A DNA stretch of 64,000 bases from Eukaryota sp. TZLM1-RC (GCA_040285825.1 JAUPSS010000007.1:2640689-2704688); one strand, 5' to 3'. Counted from the first letter of the stretch, positions 31,920 through 42,697 are shown. Numbers and translations are program-made. The notes: generated by a model from the letters alone, not told the origin.

Positions 31920-34137
31920 TTACATTTTTCCATGGAAGGTTCTTTCAATAACTTCTTCTTGTTGAGCACGAGTCAAACGGTTGAAGTTAACAGCATACCC
32001 AGAAACTCTGATGGTGAGTTGAGGGTACTTTTCGGGATGATCCATGGCGTCCATAAGGACTTCCTTACGAACACAATTGACGTTGATATGGAATCCACTA
32101 GATTGGAAGTATCCATCAAGCATGGCACTAAGGTTACTGACTTGTTCATTGTCAGCTTTTCCGAGGGCAGATGGGAGAATTGAGAAAGTGTTGGAAATAC
32201 CGTCACGACAGTCATCATAGCGGATCTTGGCAACAGAGTTCAAAGAAGCAATAGCACCAGACTTATCTTTTTGGGAAGAAGGGTTGGCTCCAGGAGCAAA
32301 AGCGTCTCCCTTACGGCGACCGTCAGGGGTGTTACCAGTCTTGCGGCCATAGACAACATTAGAGGTAATGGTAAGAATGGAGAGAGTGTGAGTTGCGTTA
32401 CGATATGTGGGGTTCTTGCGGATACGTTCAATAAATTGGTGACAGAGATCCACAGTAATGGAATCAGCACGATCATCGTCATTACCATAGCAAGGGAATT
32501 CGCCTTCAGTCTTGAAATCAACAATGATACCAGATTCATTTCTGATGGGGTATACCTTAGCATACTTGATGGCAGAAAGGGAATCAGCAACATGGGAGAG
32601 ACCAGCAATACCGAAAGCCATAAGACGTTCTACATAGGTATCATGGAAAGCCATCATAGCAGATTCATAACAATACTTGTCATGAGAATAGTGAATGGCA
32701 TTCATGGTGTTGACGTAAAGTTCAGTAAGCCAATCCATGTATTTCAAGAAGTGTTCCCAGACGGCGTTGTATTCAAGAGGACCGTCACCTTCCATGGAAC
32801 CGAATTGAGGACCAACTTGTTGACCAGTGACTTCATCAATACCATTATTGAAGGAATATAGCAACAACTTAGCAAGATTACATCTAGCACCAAAGAATTG
32901 CTTTTGCTTTCCGAGGCTCATAGCAGAAACACAGCAAGCAATACCGTAGTCAGATCCAAAGATTGGTCTCATGAGATCATCATTTTCGTATTGGATAGAT
33001 GAAGTATCAATAGAAACCTTGGAACAGAAGTCCTTGAAAGTTTGGGGAAGAGAAGGAGACCAGAGAATGGTGATATTGGGTTCAGGAGCGGGTCCAAGAT
33101 TGTAGAGAGTTTGAAGAATACGGTAGGTAGTTCTGGTAACCATATGGTTTCCACTTTGATCCAAACCACCCAAGACAATAGTAACCCAGGTAGGATCACC
33201 GGCGAAAAGATCGTTGTATTCGGGAGTTCTTAAGTGGCGTACCAAACGGAGCTTAATAACAAAATGATCAATGAATTCTTGAACTTGTTCTTCAGTGAAT
33301 TTTCCACTAGCGAGATCACGTTCAATGTAAATATCAAAGAAAGCATCGGGGCGACCGAAAGACATAGCAGCACCATCTTGTTGCTTGATGGCTGAAAGGT
33401 AGGCGAAATAAGTCCATTGGATGGCTTCTTGAGCGTTTTCGGCAGGACGAGATAAGTCAAAACCATAGATCTCTCCCATCTTTTTAATTTGCTTAAGAGC
33501 CTTGATTTGTTCAGAAACCTCTTCATGGAGGCGCATAGTGTCTTCAAGCATAGTTTTGGGAAGATTGGCCTTATCAGCTTGCTTTTCTTGGATGAGACGA
33601 TCAATACCGTAAAGAGCTAATCTTCTGTAATCACCAATAATACGTCCACGGCCATAACCGTCTGGGAGACCGGTGATAATTCCTGCCTTTCTGGCGGTTC
33701 TCATTTCTGCGGTGTAAATGTCAAAAACACCATCATTGTGAGTTTTGGCATACTCGGTGAAGATTTTTTCGGTTTCAGAGTCCATTTTGTAACCATAAGA
33801 TTCACTGAGATAAATGATGAGTAGTTAAAACATACCATGCGGTAGCGGTGATTCTGACACCACCCTGACATTTCATGGTTCTTTGGAGAGGAGCTTCACC
33901 TTGGAAACCAACGATGCTTTCCTTTTCCTTATCGATGTAACCTGCACCATGAGAGGTGAGAGTACTGGGACGGACGGTATCAAGATCGAGTACACCCTTC
34001 TTGATTTCCTCCTTAAGAAGTTCAGCAGTCTTGGCCATAAGGTCCTTGGTGTTCTGGGTAGCACCAGCTAAGAAGGAGGTGTCTCCATCATAGCGTTTGA
34101 TGTTTTCAGCAATGTAGGATGCAACGTCAATTGGCAT
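31920..34137 (-). CDS. pfl: Pyruvate formate-lyase, one 31-nt intron
   Basis: Exons 34137-33836 and 33804-31920 encode 728 residues starting [12 protein letters not shown]. The ATG at 34137 is the first in frame. The glycyl-radical enzyme cleaves pyruvate plus CoA to acetyl-CoA and formate without oxygen. Key features are present: tandem active-site cysteines in [26 protein letters not shown] and [17 protein letters not shown], and the C-terminal glycyl-radical loop [10 protein letters not shown] about 20 residues from the end. The protein is complete and slightly shorter than bacterial PFL (about 760). It needs a radical-SAM activase, which is not in this window. PFL is rare and patchy in eukaryotes and marks anaerobic metabolism; codon choice suggests strong expression. 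A LINE tail ends about 45 bp upstream of the start. Confidence 0.95.
33805..33835 (-). other. 31-nt spliceosomal intron
   Basis: GTATGT...CTCAG on the minus strand, with stops in the reading frame. Removing it joins GGVRITATA to [11 protein letters not shown] in frame, as the PFL family requires. Confidence 0.88.
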
Positions 34138-34184
34138 TTGAAAAATGTACAAAATACCAATTCTGGAACTTTAGAGATAAAAAA

Positions 34185-34875
34185 AATTTATTGAACATAG
34201 ACATTTAATTCAATTAATTCATAACTAATGGGACGAATAACATTGAACCAAGATTTCCTCTACAAAATCATCATCTGCTTGCTGTCTAGCTAAAGCTTCT
34301 CTTATTTGATTGAAGAACTGAGGTAATCTATTAATAATGGAAAATGGAATATGTCAACGCCATAAAAAAATATCAAGTCTTTTCATTGTTTTTTCTTGTA
34401 CCATTTTTTGGAAGTCATTCAAAAAAGTTTCTGCTTCATTTGATAATCTTCCATTTATCGAAAATGGGAAAGCAATAAAAACGAGCTGTGTATTTCTATC
34501 AGCATTAGCCGCTTCAATATCTTTATCATATTTTCTATGTTTCTCTTTTGCTTTAAAATCCAGAGCAGCCACAGGATTCAGTTTGCTTCTGTGAACCGAA
34601 GTATCATTTGCAACATTACATGAGACAAAGTCAACAATAGCTTCAGAATTATCAATTCAATCACAGTATACATCACCTCTATCATCAGAACCAAAATTAT
34701 TCAGAGAAAGTGTTTCCTTCAGCAGGGGCTCTTTGATACACGATATCCTTGCAGTTTGTGCCATATTGAAAACAGTGTCTCTAACAGCATCATGTAATGA
34801 AGAACGATAAGTTATCAATTTAGAGCAATTCAGAGCATGGCGCAAAGTGAGTTGAGGTGAATTCGAACAAAACTC
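34185..34875 (-). mobile_element. LINE family B, 5'-truncated copy next to the PFL promoter
   Basis: Codes for CSNSPQLTLRHALNC, RSSLHDAVRDTVF, KEPLLKETLSLNNFGSDDRG, a stop, then ALDFKAKEKHRKYDKDIE and to the end of the family B protein; nearly identical to the copies at 17759-20850 and 53555-54870. The element 3' end (GTTCAATAAATTTTTTTT) faces the PFL start. The 5' boundary is about 34875, inside the endonuclease region. Confidence 0.82.
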
Positions 34876-35772
34876 TTGTATTACAAAGATTACTAAGATT
34901 ACTGAACTTATTACTAAGAAAAATGTGTTTTTACCTATGAATTTAGTCAAAAATAAATCCATTTCTTAGTTTACCACCTGTTAAAACAATTACTTTTTCT
35001 AATGAAAAGCATTCAATTTTGGGATGCAATGATGGAATCGTTGTAGGTGGATGATATATATATTTGTTTATATTTTTCAGTATTTTTTATACAATATTTG
35101 ACTGTACTTGAATGATACTTGAGTATTGCTCAAACAAATCAAATTGAACTTTGAGCACTGCGCTTACATATTTTGAAGTACTTTCGAACAATTGTCATAT
35201 CTACATCACACCATGATAGTGAACCACCGATTAGATCCCTTCACCATACAGAAACATTTACTTGTGAATCATTTTTTACAATTCAATATAAAGAACTCTA
35301 GTAACAACTGTAGGAAACGAATGATTTATTAGCAGCTCACAACACAAAACCACCTTTTTTTAACCATTTGTTGGAAAGCGTCGACGTTCTCGTTCACGTT
35401 TTACTGAATCGCAAGAGCGTATTTGTGGAGACATATAAGTGAAACAATTAGTTTGATTCTACTCAGTGTTTTGTTTTTCAAAACAATTTAAAAGTTCGTG
35501 AGGTTTTATGAAGTAGCCTATAAATGACATAAGAACTCCAATGAACGCTCCTAGCCAACAGTGCCATTTTCAATGTAAATTTTTGCTAAAAACGGCCTGG
35601 GGATTTACAAAGTTGTTTACCCGTCATGGCATTTCATTTCTGAAACATTTATTTCTGCTTTTTACAATTAGTGTGTTGACAAAAACTTTATATTGACAGA
35701 GATGTTTGCAATTTGTTTGATTAAAGGTGATTTGGTATTTACTTGATCACATACTGCTGTAAAATTTGGATG
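34876..35772. other. Intergenic, no gene seen
   Basis: AT-rich, many stops in all frames, no recognisable domain. It is the left flank of the LTR retrotransposon. Confidence 0.55.
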
Positions 35773-35776
35773 ATAT
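35773..35776. repeat. Target-site duplication ATAT (left)
   Basis: ATAT precedes TGTTAG of the 5' LTR and recurs right after the 3' LTR at 42698-42701. A 4-bp duplication fits Ty3/gypsy-type integration, although ATAT in AT-rich DNA is weak evidence alone. Confidence 0.6.
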
Positions 35777-35931
35777 TGTTAGTTTTGAATAGTATTTATA
35801 GCTAATAGTTTAGTTTATTTAGTATCCGCCCTATAGTATAAGAAGAGAGAATACAATTCCTCTTCGTAATAAATTACACTACCGTTACATCACTCTGTAT
35901 GAACTCTAACACACAGCAGCCAAGACCATCA
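35777..35931 (+). repeat. 5' LTR (155 bp)
   Basis: Short LTR, TG...CA ends. A TATA-like stretch (CTATAGTATAAGAAG) around 35831-35845 and AATAAA at 35867 would serve promoter and 3' processing. The gag start codon (35899) lies inside the LTR. Confidence 0.92.
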
Positions 35932-38750
35932 ATACGTATTGGGTCCCCAGAGGCTCGACGTAGGATCCTTGAGGAAGAAACTGGTCCCTCTTCCTCACCA
36001 CTAACCGCAGACCAAGCTCCCGTGCCCCCTCTTTCAGTAGAAGCTTTTGCGCTTCCTGAAGACTCTCCCCTTGAGGGTTACGCCCCAAAAGAAGACAGTT
36101 CCCCTCCAGAGGATTCCGGTTCAATAGAAGGAAGCTCCCCTCCTCAGGATTCTGTTCCTGTGGAAGGAAGAAGTTCTTCGTTGGTCTCCTACGACGACGA
36201 GGACGTAGAGGAAACCGTTGCTCCTCTCCCTTTTTCACAATTGAGGGTATCTGAAGTCCCACCTTCTTCCCTCCCTGAAAGAAGCTCTGAAGTACCACTT
36301 TCACCTTCTACACAGAGCAGAGAGACCGTTCTACCTTCTCTCGCCATTAAGGAAGAATCTGGAGTCCAGCCTGTTCCTCTCCTACAAAGGCCATTGAAGT
36401 ACCATCTTCATCCCTCTGTACCAATTCTGAGGTCCCACCCTCTCTCTCTCAACAGCTCCTCCCTTCAGTTCCAACTGTTAGGTGAACTATTCAAAATCCT
36501 GCTGTCCCAACTTCAGGATCTCCTCTTACTACAACGACAGTAAGCAGAGTTAACAACCTGACTGTTTCCCCTGCCCAGGCTAGAGAAACAACTCCTAGCA
36601 CACCAAACTTTCCTTCGAATCTTTCTGAAAAGCAAAGAAAAAGGTATGAACTAATATTTTTGGATATGGTTGACTATGAGGAACCTTCCAGGGAATTCTC
36701 TCCTATAACTCAACCTCCGGTTCCTTCCAAGGCACCTATATCCGAAATTGATAGAGTAACTGGTGAGGTTTCTAAACAATTTTTAGAACGTTACTTCCAA
36801 GAAGAACGAAACTGGGAACTCAGGAAAAGACTGGATAGAGAGATCAAGGCCAGAAGAGGAGCATCCTCTACACCTGCCCATCATCAACCACTATAATCAG
36901 TATCTGTACCCCTCTATTCTGGTTCCTATGCTAGTGATAGTGTTCGTGGAAACAGTGCTTCCCGCCAGCACAGACCTAATGTTCCTTATAGGGATTCTAG
37001 AATTAACACTAATGATCCTGAGGTCATTCCTCCTACGGAAATGAGCAAAGGACATCCCCCATTCTTTGGACCTAGTTTCGAAACTGAACTAGGAATCACT
37101 CCCAGGATAGGTCCTTATCTCCCATTTGAAAGGATTGAACCCGAGAACGCTAAAATCGACCCCGAACATTCCTCTGAACCAAGATCCGGTGTCAGGTACT
37201 TGAAGACCACTAGAGAGGGTGTTTTCACACGTTTCGTTGAAGATGAAGACAATCTCTTCATCAACGAAGCAAACCCCTGCCCCTTCCCCATGTTCAGCCC
37301 TAAGTGCAATGCCTCCTTAGACATTATAATTGATAGGGATCATAGGACAGGCTGGTGGTTTACCGAAACTACCTATCAGGAAAGACTCTTTCTTTATAAT
37401 AGACGGCCTGATCACATTGCTTCCCTCTGTGGTTGAAGGTAGGATTAAAAAGACTCGCTTGGTGCAACCAGCAGTATTTGCTCATCAAACCCCAGCCCAA
37501 TTTGAAGATGTTCAAGAGTCATCCCAATCTCAACCTCAACTGAGTGAAGTTCCAGCTTCCCCGGCACAACCCGCCGAATCACCACTTCCTTCTATGGAAA
37601 CTGATTCACTTCCTACCAGGGAAACCTCTAACCAATCTGCTATGGAACAAGCCGACGACAACGTTGTCACTGTGAGCAGTGAATCACCAACTCCCATCAC
37701 ATCTTCTGATGCGGTGCCTGCTCCCATCACTCCCGTCAGTCGAGCTCCTCAATCCCAACCTACACCTTCCACGACAGGTTCAACATCCTCCATTTCCTCC
37801 CATCAATCACCTTTTTCGGGCACTTACGAAAGCAGACTTCTCCTTTCTTCAATGATTGGATCAAGAGACCGAGATGACAGACGTAGGGACCGTGCTAAAC
37901 GTCCTTATCTCGAAGCTTCCAATTTGAGCGACGCTGATAAACTTTTGAAGTTTGTCAACAAATTCATTCTCTGGAGACGTACCGACCAAGTCCTAAAAGA
38001 AACCAGAAAAAACGTTGAGGATCCAGTTCAGATTGCTCTAGCCAACGAAGTTGCTAGACTTCGTGAAGAATTAGAACAAGCTAGAGAAGGTTCACAACCA
38101 TCGATTGATGAGTATTTCGGCAATATCTCCGGTGAACCAGTTCATGAATGGGACTTGTTCCGTCAAGCCATGAGGATCAACCCCCGAGGCCTCGCTGAAT
38201 GTGTCACCCCCGAGGTGCTAAACGCGTTAAGTTATCAAGGCGCTCATTTAGCTATCTCTTCTCCCACGGTTCCTACCCCAAAAGATGAACGCATCATTTG
38301 GGCTTAAATTCTGAGAAGAACCCAATTCAGAAGACTGGATGAGGCAAATCGAGCTCTCCTTTCAACAAACAAGGACTGGACTGAAAGAGATTACGGTAAC
38401 AGGTGGATTGACTTCATGGTCAACCTCGGTAGAGTTCTGACTCGCTCCACTGCCATTCAAGACACTCGGGGCATCTCTCAACAATTGAGAACATTCTCCA
38501 TAAATTCCCCCCCCCCCAGCGGACAGACTTTCAGACTAAAGTAGTTGCTACTCATGTCCTAGAAAGCGTAGGAATTATCCCTATCAGAGACAGACTCCTC
38601 AGGATCTGGTCCTCTTCCTCTCACTACTCATCCGATGGCCACACCCTTGGCGAATTCTTCAGTGTTCTTCAAATAGAATGCGAGAATTTCTGCAACGCCA
38701 GATCGTTCATGGAACAGCTGAACTTTTATTATACGTCACTATTTATGTAC
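35899..38750 (+). pseudogene. LTR element gag region (frame-broken)
   Basis: Pro/Ser-rich gag-like protein starting at an ATG inside the LTR (35899). It is split into pieces at 35899-36543, 36660-36896, 37041-37436, 37330-38307 and a decayed stretch to 38750. A capsid-like helical region is around 38000-38650 (RLREELEQAREG, DRLLRIWSSSSHYSSD). No clear CCHC knuckle is visible. A run of about 10 C at 38507-38518 sits at one break and may be a sequencing artefact. Confidence 0.65.
35940..35955 (+). promoter_or_regulatory. Putative tRNA primer-binding site
   Basis: TGGGTCCCCAGAGGCT begins 8 nt after the LTR and starts with TGG, as a site pairing with a tRNA 3' CCA would. It does not match the tRNA-Phe found at 43207. 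The second LTR element has the same 8-nt spacer and TGG. Confidence 0.5.
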
Positions 38751-38751
38751 T

Positions 38752-39669
38752 GTGGAAACCAAACCCCCTACAACAACAACACAACCGCACACAGAAAGCT
38801 CAGCATGGAAAGATTCCCTAATCAACCCACTCGCCAACTTGGAACGTACCAAGACACACAACATTCAAACTAATTTCTTTTCAGAACAAGCTGAATACGA
38901 TTCTGATACAATTTTCATGGTACAGTCCATGACTCACACAACCAACTGCCTACAATCAAACTTCATGATCAACAATGTCGAAGTTAAAGGCATAATTGAC
39001 TCTGGTGCAACATGCTCAGTAGTCACAGAACACGTCATCAGTAATTGTAACATGGCACGTTCCAACGAAACCATATCCTACAAGATTGCTGATGGAACTA
39101 CCTCACAGTCCCTCGGTACTGCTTCTGGAGCCCTTAGCATTAGACTAAGTAGTGTTACCCAGATTGTACACGTGAAACACAAGTTCAGCATCGTTCCTGG
39201 ACATGAGACCATTCTCATTGGTGCTGACTTGTTGAGTCACCTTGGGCTGATGAACAACAAGGGCATTTATATTAGAATGGACGACGCCTGTCGCACATTA
39301 CTACTACCTGAAGCTGAATTCGATCATCGAATATCACAAGTTTTAGAAGTCGTCAACGTTTCCACACGTTGGTTGGAACACATCAACTCATCTGGTTGTA
39401 CCATCAACCTCAACAATGACCATTTCAAGAAGTCCCTACTTCAAACTTTGAAAGAGTTCGAAGACGTATTTACCCTTAAGCCTCATGCTCAAGGTATTGA
39501 TTGCCCTCCCATGGAAATCAACTTCTGCAATTTTGACGTCAAAGTTAGAAGACCCCCCAGGACCCTGAATCCAGCCAGGCTAGAGGTCGCTAACCAAATT
39601 TTCGACGAACTTGAGACTCAGGATTTGCTGTTCCATCGAACCATGAGTTCAGCTCCCCTGTCTGTCTAG
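38752..39669 (+). CDS. LTR element aspartic protease region and start of RT
   Basis: 305 codons. The retropepsin active site is IIDSGATCSVV at about residue 80, with the later ILIGADLL strand as usual. The frame ends within the N-terminal part of the reverse transcriptase and continues in another frame at 39669. Confidence 0.8.
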   Translation: METKPPTTTTQPHTESSAWKDSLINPLANLERTKTHNIQTNFFSEQAEYDSDTIFMVQSMTHTTNCLQSNFMINNVEVKGIIDSGATCSVVTEHVISNCNMARSNETISYKIADGTTSQSLGTASGALSIRLSSVTQIVHVKHKFSIVPGHETILIGADLLSHLGLMNNKGIYIRMDDACRTLLLPEAEFDHRISQVLEVVNVSTRWLEHINSSGCTINLNNDHFKKSLLQTLKEFEDVFTLKPHAQGIDCPPMEINFCNFDVKVRRPPRTLNPARLEVANQIFDELETQDLLFHRTMSSAPLSV

Positions 39670-40880
39670 TGGTCTACCCAGATCACCGTAAACCTCGTCT
39701 TACTGGTGATTATAGTGGCAAGGACCGAGTCAACGCCAACACCATTCCTGTTGAGCCCAACCTTCCAAGGATCTCCGATGTGCTGGTATTTCTTTCCCAA
39801 GCGAAGCACGTAGGCACCTTTGACCTCCTCAAGGCCTTTTGGCAACTCAAAATTGCTGAAAAGGACTGGCAGAAAACAGCCCTATGCATTCCTGGTAAAA
39901 GCATCATGTTCAAACGTGCAGCTTTTGGCCTCAAGAATGTTTCAGCCGTTTTCCAAAACGTCATGGCTGATATCTTCTCTGGAGATGGTGTATTCATCTA
40001 CATAGATGACAACATAATTATCGGTTCAACCTTTGACGAATTCATCGAGTGTCTCCGACGTGTTCTCGATCAAGCTAGATGCAAAAAAGTTTTCTTGGGA
40101 CTTCCAAAGTGCCATTTTGTGTTTTCCAGACACCCGATTAAGAAACTGGGCAGTGTTTTCCAAAACAAACAACGCACTATCGATCCCACTCGTGTTGAAT
40201 CTTTGTTGAATTTTCCTAGATCAAAGACAATCAAAGACGTCCGCAGCCTCGTAGGATCAGTCAACTTCATTAGAGAATGGCTCTCTCAGGTATCTGAGCT
40301 CATCGCTCCTATCATCAGATTGACTAAGAAGGTTGGGAACAACGCCAACGTTGAACCCAAACCCCGAGCGCAACGCCAACAATGGACCGACATACACGAC
40401 GGACTCCTTCAAAAGATCAAACAACTGATAGCTCAAAACATGCCGCTCATCTTACCTCCACTGGAAAACCAAATTCTAATAAGTTGTGACGCATCCGACA
40501 TTGCTGTAGGCGTCGTTATATGGGAACAAACCGAACAAGTCGACGACTCCGGCGCTCCCCTAAACAACAGGAAATGTAGGCCTATCAGCTTCTTCAGCCG
40601 CTTGTTAACCAACTCGCAAAAGAACATGCCAACAAACCAAAAGAAACTCTATGCCATCTTACTGATGTTGACACAAAGTGGTTTCGAAAACTACTTGAAA
40701 GGAAGGAAACTGGTCATATTCACAGACCATCAAAACCTTACCTACATGTTCTCTGCTCCGGACAAGAACAGAATCGTAACCAGATGGTTACCCATTTTTT
40801 CTGAATTCTGCTTTGAATTGGTGCACACCAAAGGGGAAGATAACTTCTGGGCTGATATGTTGTCTCGAATAAGTCTATAG
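39669..40880 (+). CDS. LTR element reverse transcriptase and RNase H
   Basis: 403 codons, joined to the upstream frame by a minus-one shift with no ATG of its own, so either a programmed frameshift or a mutation. RT boxes: GTFDLLKAFWQLKI, FGLKNVSAVFQNVM, catalytic IYIDDNIIIG. RNase H follows with SCDASDIAVGVV and IFTDHQNLTYM, ending near WADMLSRIS, all in normal order for Ty3/gypsy pol. Confidence 0.9.
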   Translation: MVYPDHRKPRLTGDYSGKDRVNANTIPVEPNLPRISDVLVFLSQAKHVGTFDLLKAFWQLKIAEKDWQKTALCIPGKSIMFKRAAFGLKNVSAVFQNVMADIFSGDGVFIYIDDNIIIGSTFDEFIECLRRVLDQARCKKVFLGLPKCHFVFSRHPIKKLGSVFQNKQRTIDPTRVESLLNFPRSKTIKDVRSLVGSVNFIREWLSQVSELIAPIIRLTKKVGNNANVEPKPRAQRQQWTDIHDGLLQKIKQLIAQNMPLILPPLENQILISCDASDIAVGVVIWEQTEQVDDSGAPLNNRKCRPISFFSRLLTNSQKNMPTNQKKLYAILLMLTQSGFENYLKGRKLVIFTDHQNLTYMFSAPDKNRIVTRWLPIFSEFCFELVHTKGEDNFWADMLSRISL

Positions 40881-40900
40881 ACCATCATGAGATCAATCAT

Positions 40901-42232
40901 TTGTCCCTTCAAATGTCTCCAAATTTTCATCCAATATTTTATATCGATAAAATAGATGGAACAGAAAACGAAAGACACTACATAGAAGATTTAAACAACT
41001 TCGAACGTATCATGGTCATCAAAGAACGATGTTCCAACGACCTCCCTATTTTCGAGCCAAGGCTCTGTAGGATTAGGTCCGAGCAGAAGCTTGCCACAGC
41101 TTCCAAAGACCCCTCTTTCAACAACTGTGTTCATAACAATAATCTTGATTTATATATGACTCACAACAACAAGATCGTGATTCCCAAATCACTCATAAAG
41201 GACACCCTTAACTTGTTGCACGGACTTCTGCAAGGAGGCCATCCAAGCAAAGCTGAAAGTCTGAACAAGCTCAGAAACAGTGATTATTGGTGGCCAAACA
41301 TGCTCACTGACATGACTAAGTACGTCCAAGAATGCCCCTCCTGTCAGAAAACTAAGCCAGTTCCTAAACTGCATGTTCCCCCAACCGGTTCATTGTGGGC
41401 TGACAGACCTTTTGCTCGCGTCAACGCCGACGTTATTGGTCCTCTTCCAGAAGATCAAGAAGGCTACAAATACATGCTCGTATTTATTGACAGCTTCTCT
41501 AGGTTCACGATCATCGTGCCTTTAAAAGAGATAAATGCCAATCTTACTGCAGATGCATTAATTTGGAAAGTCTGTGCCATCTTTTGTATACCATTTCAAA
41601 TCCACAGCGATAATGGGCCTGAATTTTTCAAAGCTGTCTTTGACGAACTGAGCAAATTTTTGGGCATAGAGGTGTCAAAGTCAATTCCAAGTTTTTTTCA
41701 GTCCAACGGCTTCGTAGGGCGCCGACACAGAGACATTCTGCAAAACCTACGGAAATTGCTTGTAGACTTCAACGCCTACGATGTGTGGTCCGAATATTTG
41801 CCTTATGTGCAATTATTGATAAGCTCTTCCAAGAGTTCAATGACAAACCACACTCCATACCAAGTCATCTTTGTCTCAGATGTGTCTCCTAGATCAGACC
41901 CTGGCAAAATTCTTGAAATCATTGAAAGCTCGACGTCTGAGTTATCTTTTATTCAAGAAATTCAATCTAAATTTCGAAGGTTGAAAGAAAAACAGGAAAA
42001 GGCAGCACACCGTCAAGCTTCCAAAGCTTCCAAGCTGACTAGATCAACAACTCCAAACCCTTTTGAAGTTGGCCATTTGGTATTAAGAGCTTCCAGCTTT
42101 TCCGCTAAGCTTCATGGAGATTATTTCGGACCTTTCCTTATTACCGAAAACGTATCCAATTCGTCTGTAAATATTAAGAATCTCTGCACCGGTACGATCG
42201 TCCAAGCTAGCGTCAAACATCTAGCACTCTGA
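40901..42232 (+). CDS. LTR element integrase
   Basis: 443 codons in a third frame. The HHCC zinc domain (H-x-H then CPSCQKTK), the core with Asp in NADVIGPLPE and Asp in HSDNGPEFF, and a basic C-terminal domain (FEVGHLVLRAS, HGDYFGPFLI) are present. At the place of the DDE glutamate the sequence reads SNGFVGRRHRD, Gly instead of Glu, so strand transfer should fail. The frame break before it also separates it from RT. Confidence 0.88.
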   Translation: MSLQMSPNFHPIFYIDKIDGTENERHYIEDLNNFERIMVIKERCSNDLPIFEPRLCRIRSEQKLATASKDPSFNNCVHNNNLDLYMTHNNKIVIPKSLIKDTLNLLHGLLQGGHPSKAESLNKLRNSDYWWPNMLTDMTKYVQECPSCQKTKPVPKLHVPPTGSLWADRPFARVNADVIGPLPEDQEGYKYMLVFIDSFSRFTIIVPLKEINANLTADALIWKVCAIFCIPFQIHSDNGPEFFKAVFDELSKFLGIEVSKSIPSFFQSNGFVGRRHRDILQNLRKLLVDFNAYDVWSEYLPYVQLLISSSKSSMTNHTPYQVIFVSDVSPRSDPGKILEIIESSTSELSFIQEIQSKFRRLKEKQEKAAHRQASKASKLTRSTTPNPFEVGHLVLRASSFSAKLHGDYFGPFLITENVSNSSVNIKNLCTGTIVQASVKHLAL

Positions 42233-42254
42233 CACTCCAGCCTTCCTGCCAACG

Positions 42255-42548
42255 ATGAGTTCCACTCATGGGTTGCTGCTTATTGATGTCGAAGAACACA
42301 TCATAGAAAGGGTGCTCAGTCAAGACGGTGACTTTTGCCAAGTGCAATGGCCTGGAAAAGAGATCACCACTGAACACATATCTACAGTTCAAAATACCGC
42401 CGCGTATAAAGACTTCATCATGACTTCGAAAGCACGTAACCGTACTAAATCCGCTCCTCCCAAGAAGCGTTCCAACATTAGTATCTCACCTCCTGTGACT
42501 AGAGCTTCCAGGGCTCGTCGCTCGAAAGAGAGGAAAAGGCAGTGTTAG
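42255..42548 (+). CDS. LTR element chromodomain-like C-terminal segment
   Basis: 97 codons with VEEHIIERVLSQDGDFCQVQ followed by WPGKEITTEHIS, resembling the chromodomain that follows integrase in chromoviruses (V-E-x-I-x-R then a V-x-W strand), then an Arg/Lys-rich tail. In related elements this domain directs integration to marked chromatin. The match is degenerate. Confidence 0.5.
   Translation: MSSTHGLLLIDVEEHIIERVLSQDGDFCQVQWPGKEITTEHISTVQNTAAYKDFIMTSKARNRTKSAPPKKRSNISISPPVTRASRARRSKERKRQC
42522..42542 (+). promoter_or_regulatory. Polypurine tract
   Basis: GAAAGAGAGGAAAAGGCAG directly before the 3' LTR, the usual plus-strand primer. It also codes the end of the chromodomain-like frame. 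Confidence 0.75.
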
Positions 42549-42697
42549 TCTTGAATAGTATTTATAGCTAATAGTTTAGTTTATTTAGTATCCGCCTTAT
42601 AGTATAAGAAGAGAGAATACAATTCCTCTTCGTAATAAATTACATCACCGTTACATAACTCTGTATGAACTCTAACACACAGCAGCCAAGACCATCA
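42543..42697 (+). repeat. 3' LTR (155 bp)
   Basis: Same length as the 5' LTR with five substitutions and no indel. The ATG inside it opens a frame into flanking DNA (42665-42865), which is not a gene. Confidence 0.92.

Larger units (their letters stand above)
35777..42697 (+). mobile_element. Ty3/gypsy-type LTR retrotransposon, nearly full length
   Basis: 6,921 bp bounded by two 155-bp LTRs that start TGTTAG and end CCATCA. Order: 5' LTR, primer site, gag, protease, reverse transcriptase, RNase H, integrase, chromodomain-like tail, polypurine tract, 3' LTR; RT before integrase is the Metaviridae (Ty3/gypsy) order. The LTRs differ at 5 of 155 positions, so it inserted some time ago. Several frames are broken and the integrase lacks an expected catalytic residue, so this copy is not autonomous. 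Confidence 0.93.

Noticed and set aside
32271-32861. Long frame opposite PFL (196 codons)
   Set aside because: Antisense shadow of a strongly biased, conserved gene; no domain.
34138-34152. Upstream extension of PFL (start at 34152)
   Set aside because: The codon there is TTG, not ATG; the family-like start is the ATG at 34137.
35899-36543. Pro/Ser-rich frame as a host surface protein
   Set aside because: It starts in the LTR and leads into pol of the same element, so it is gag.
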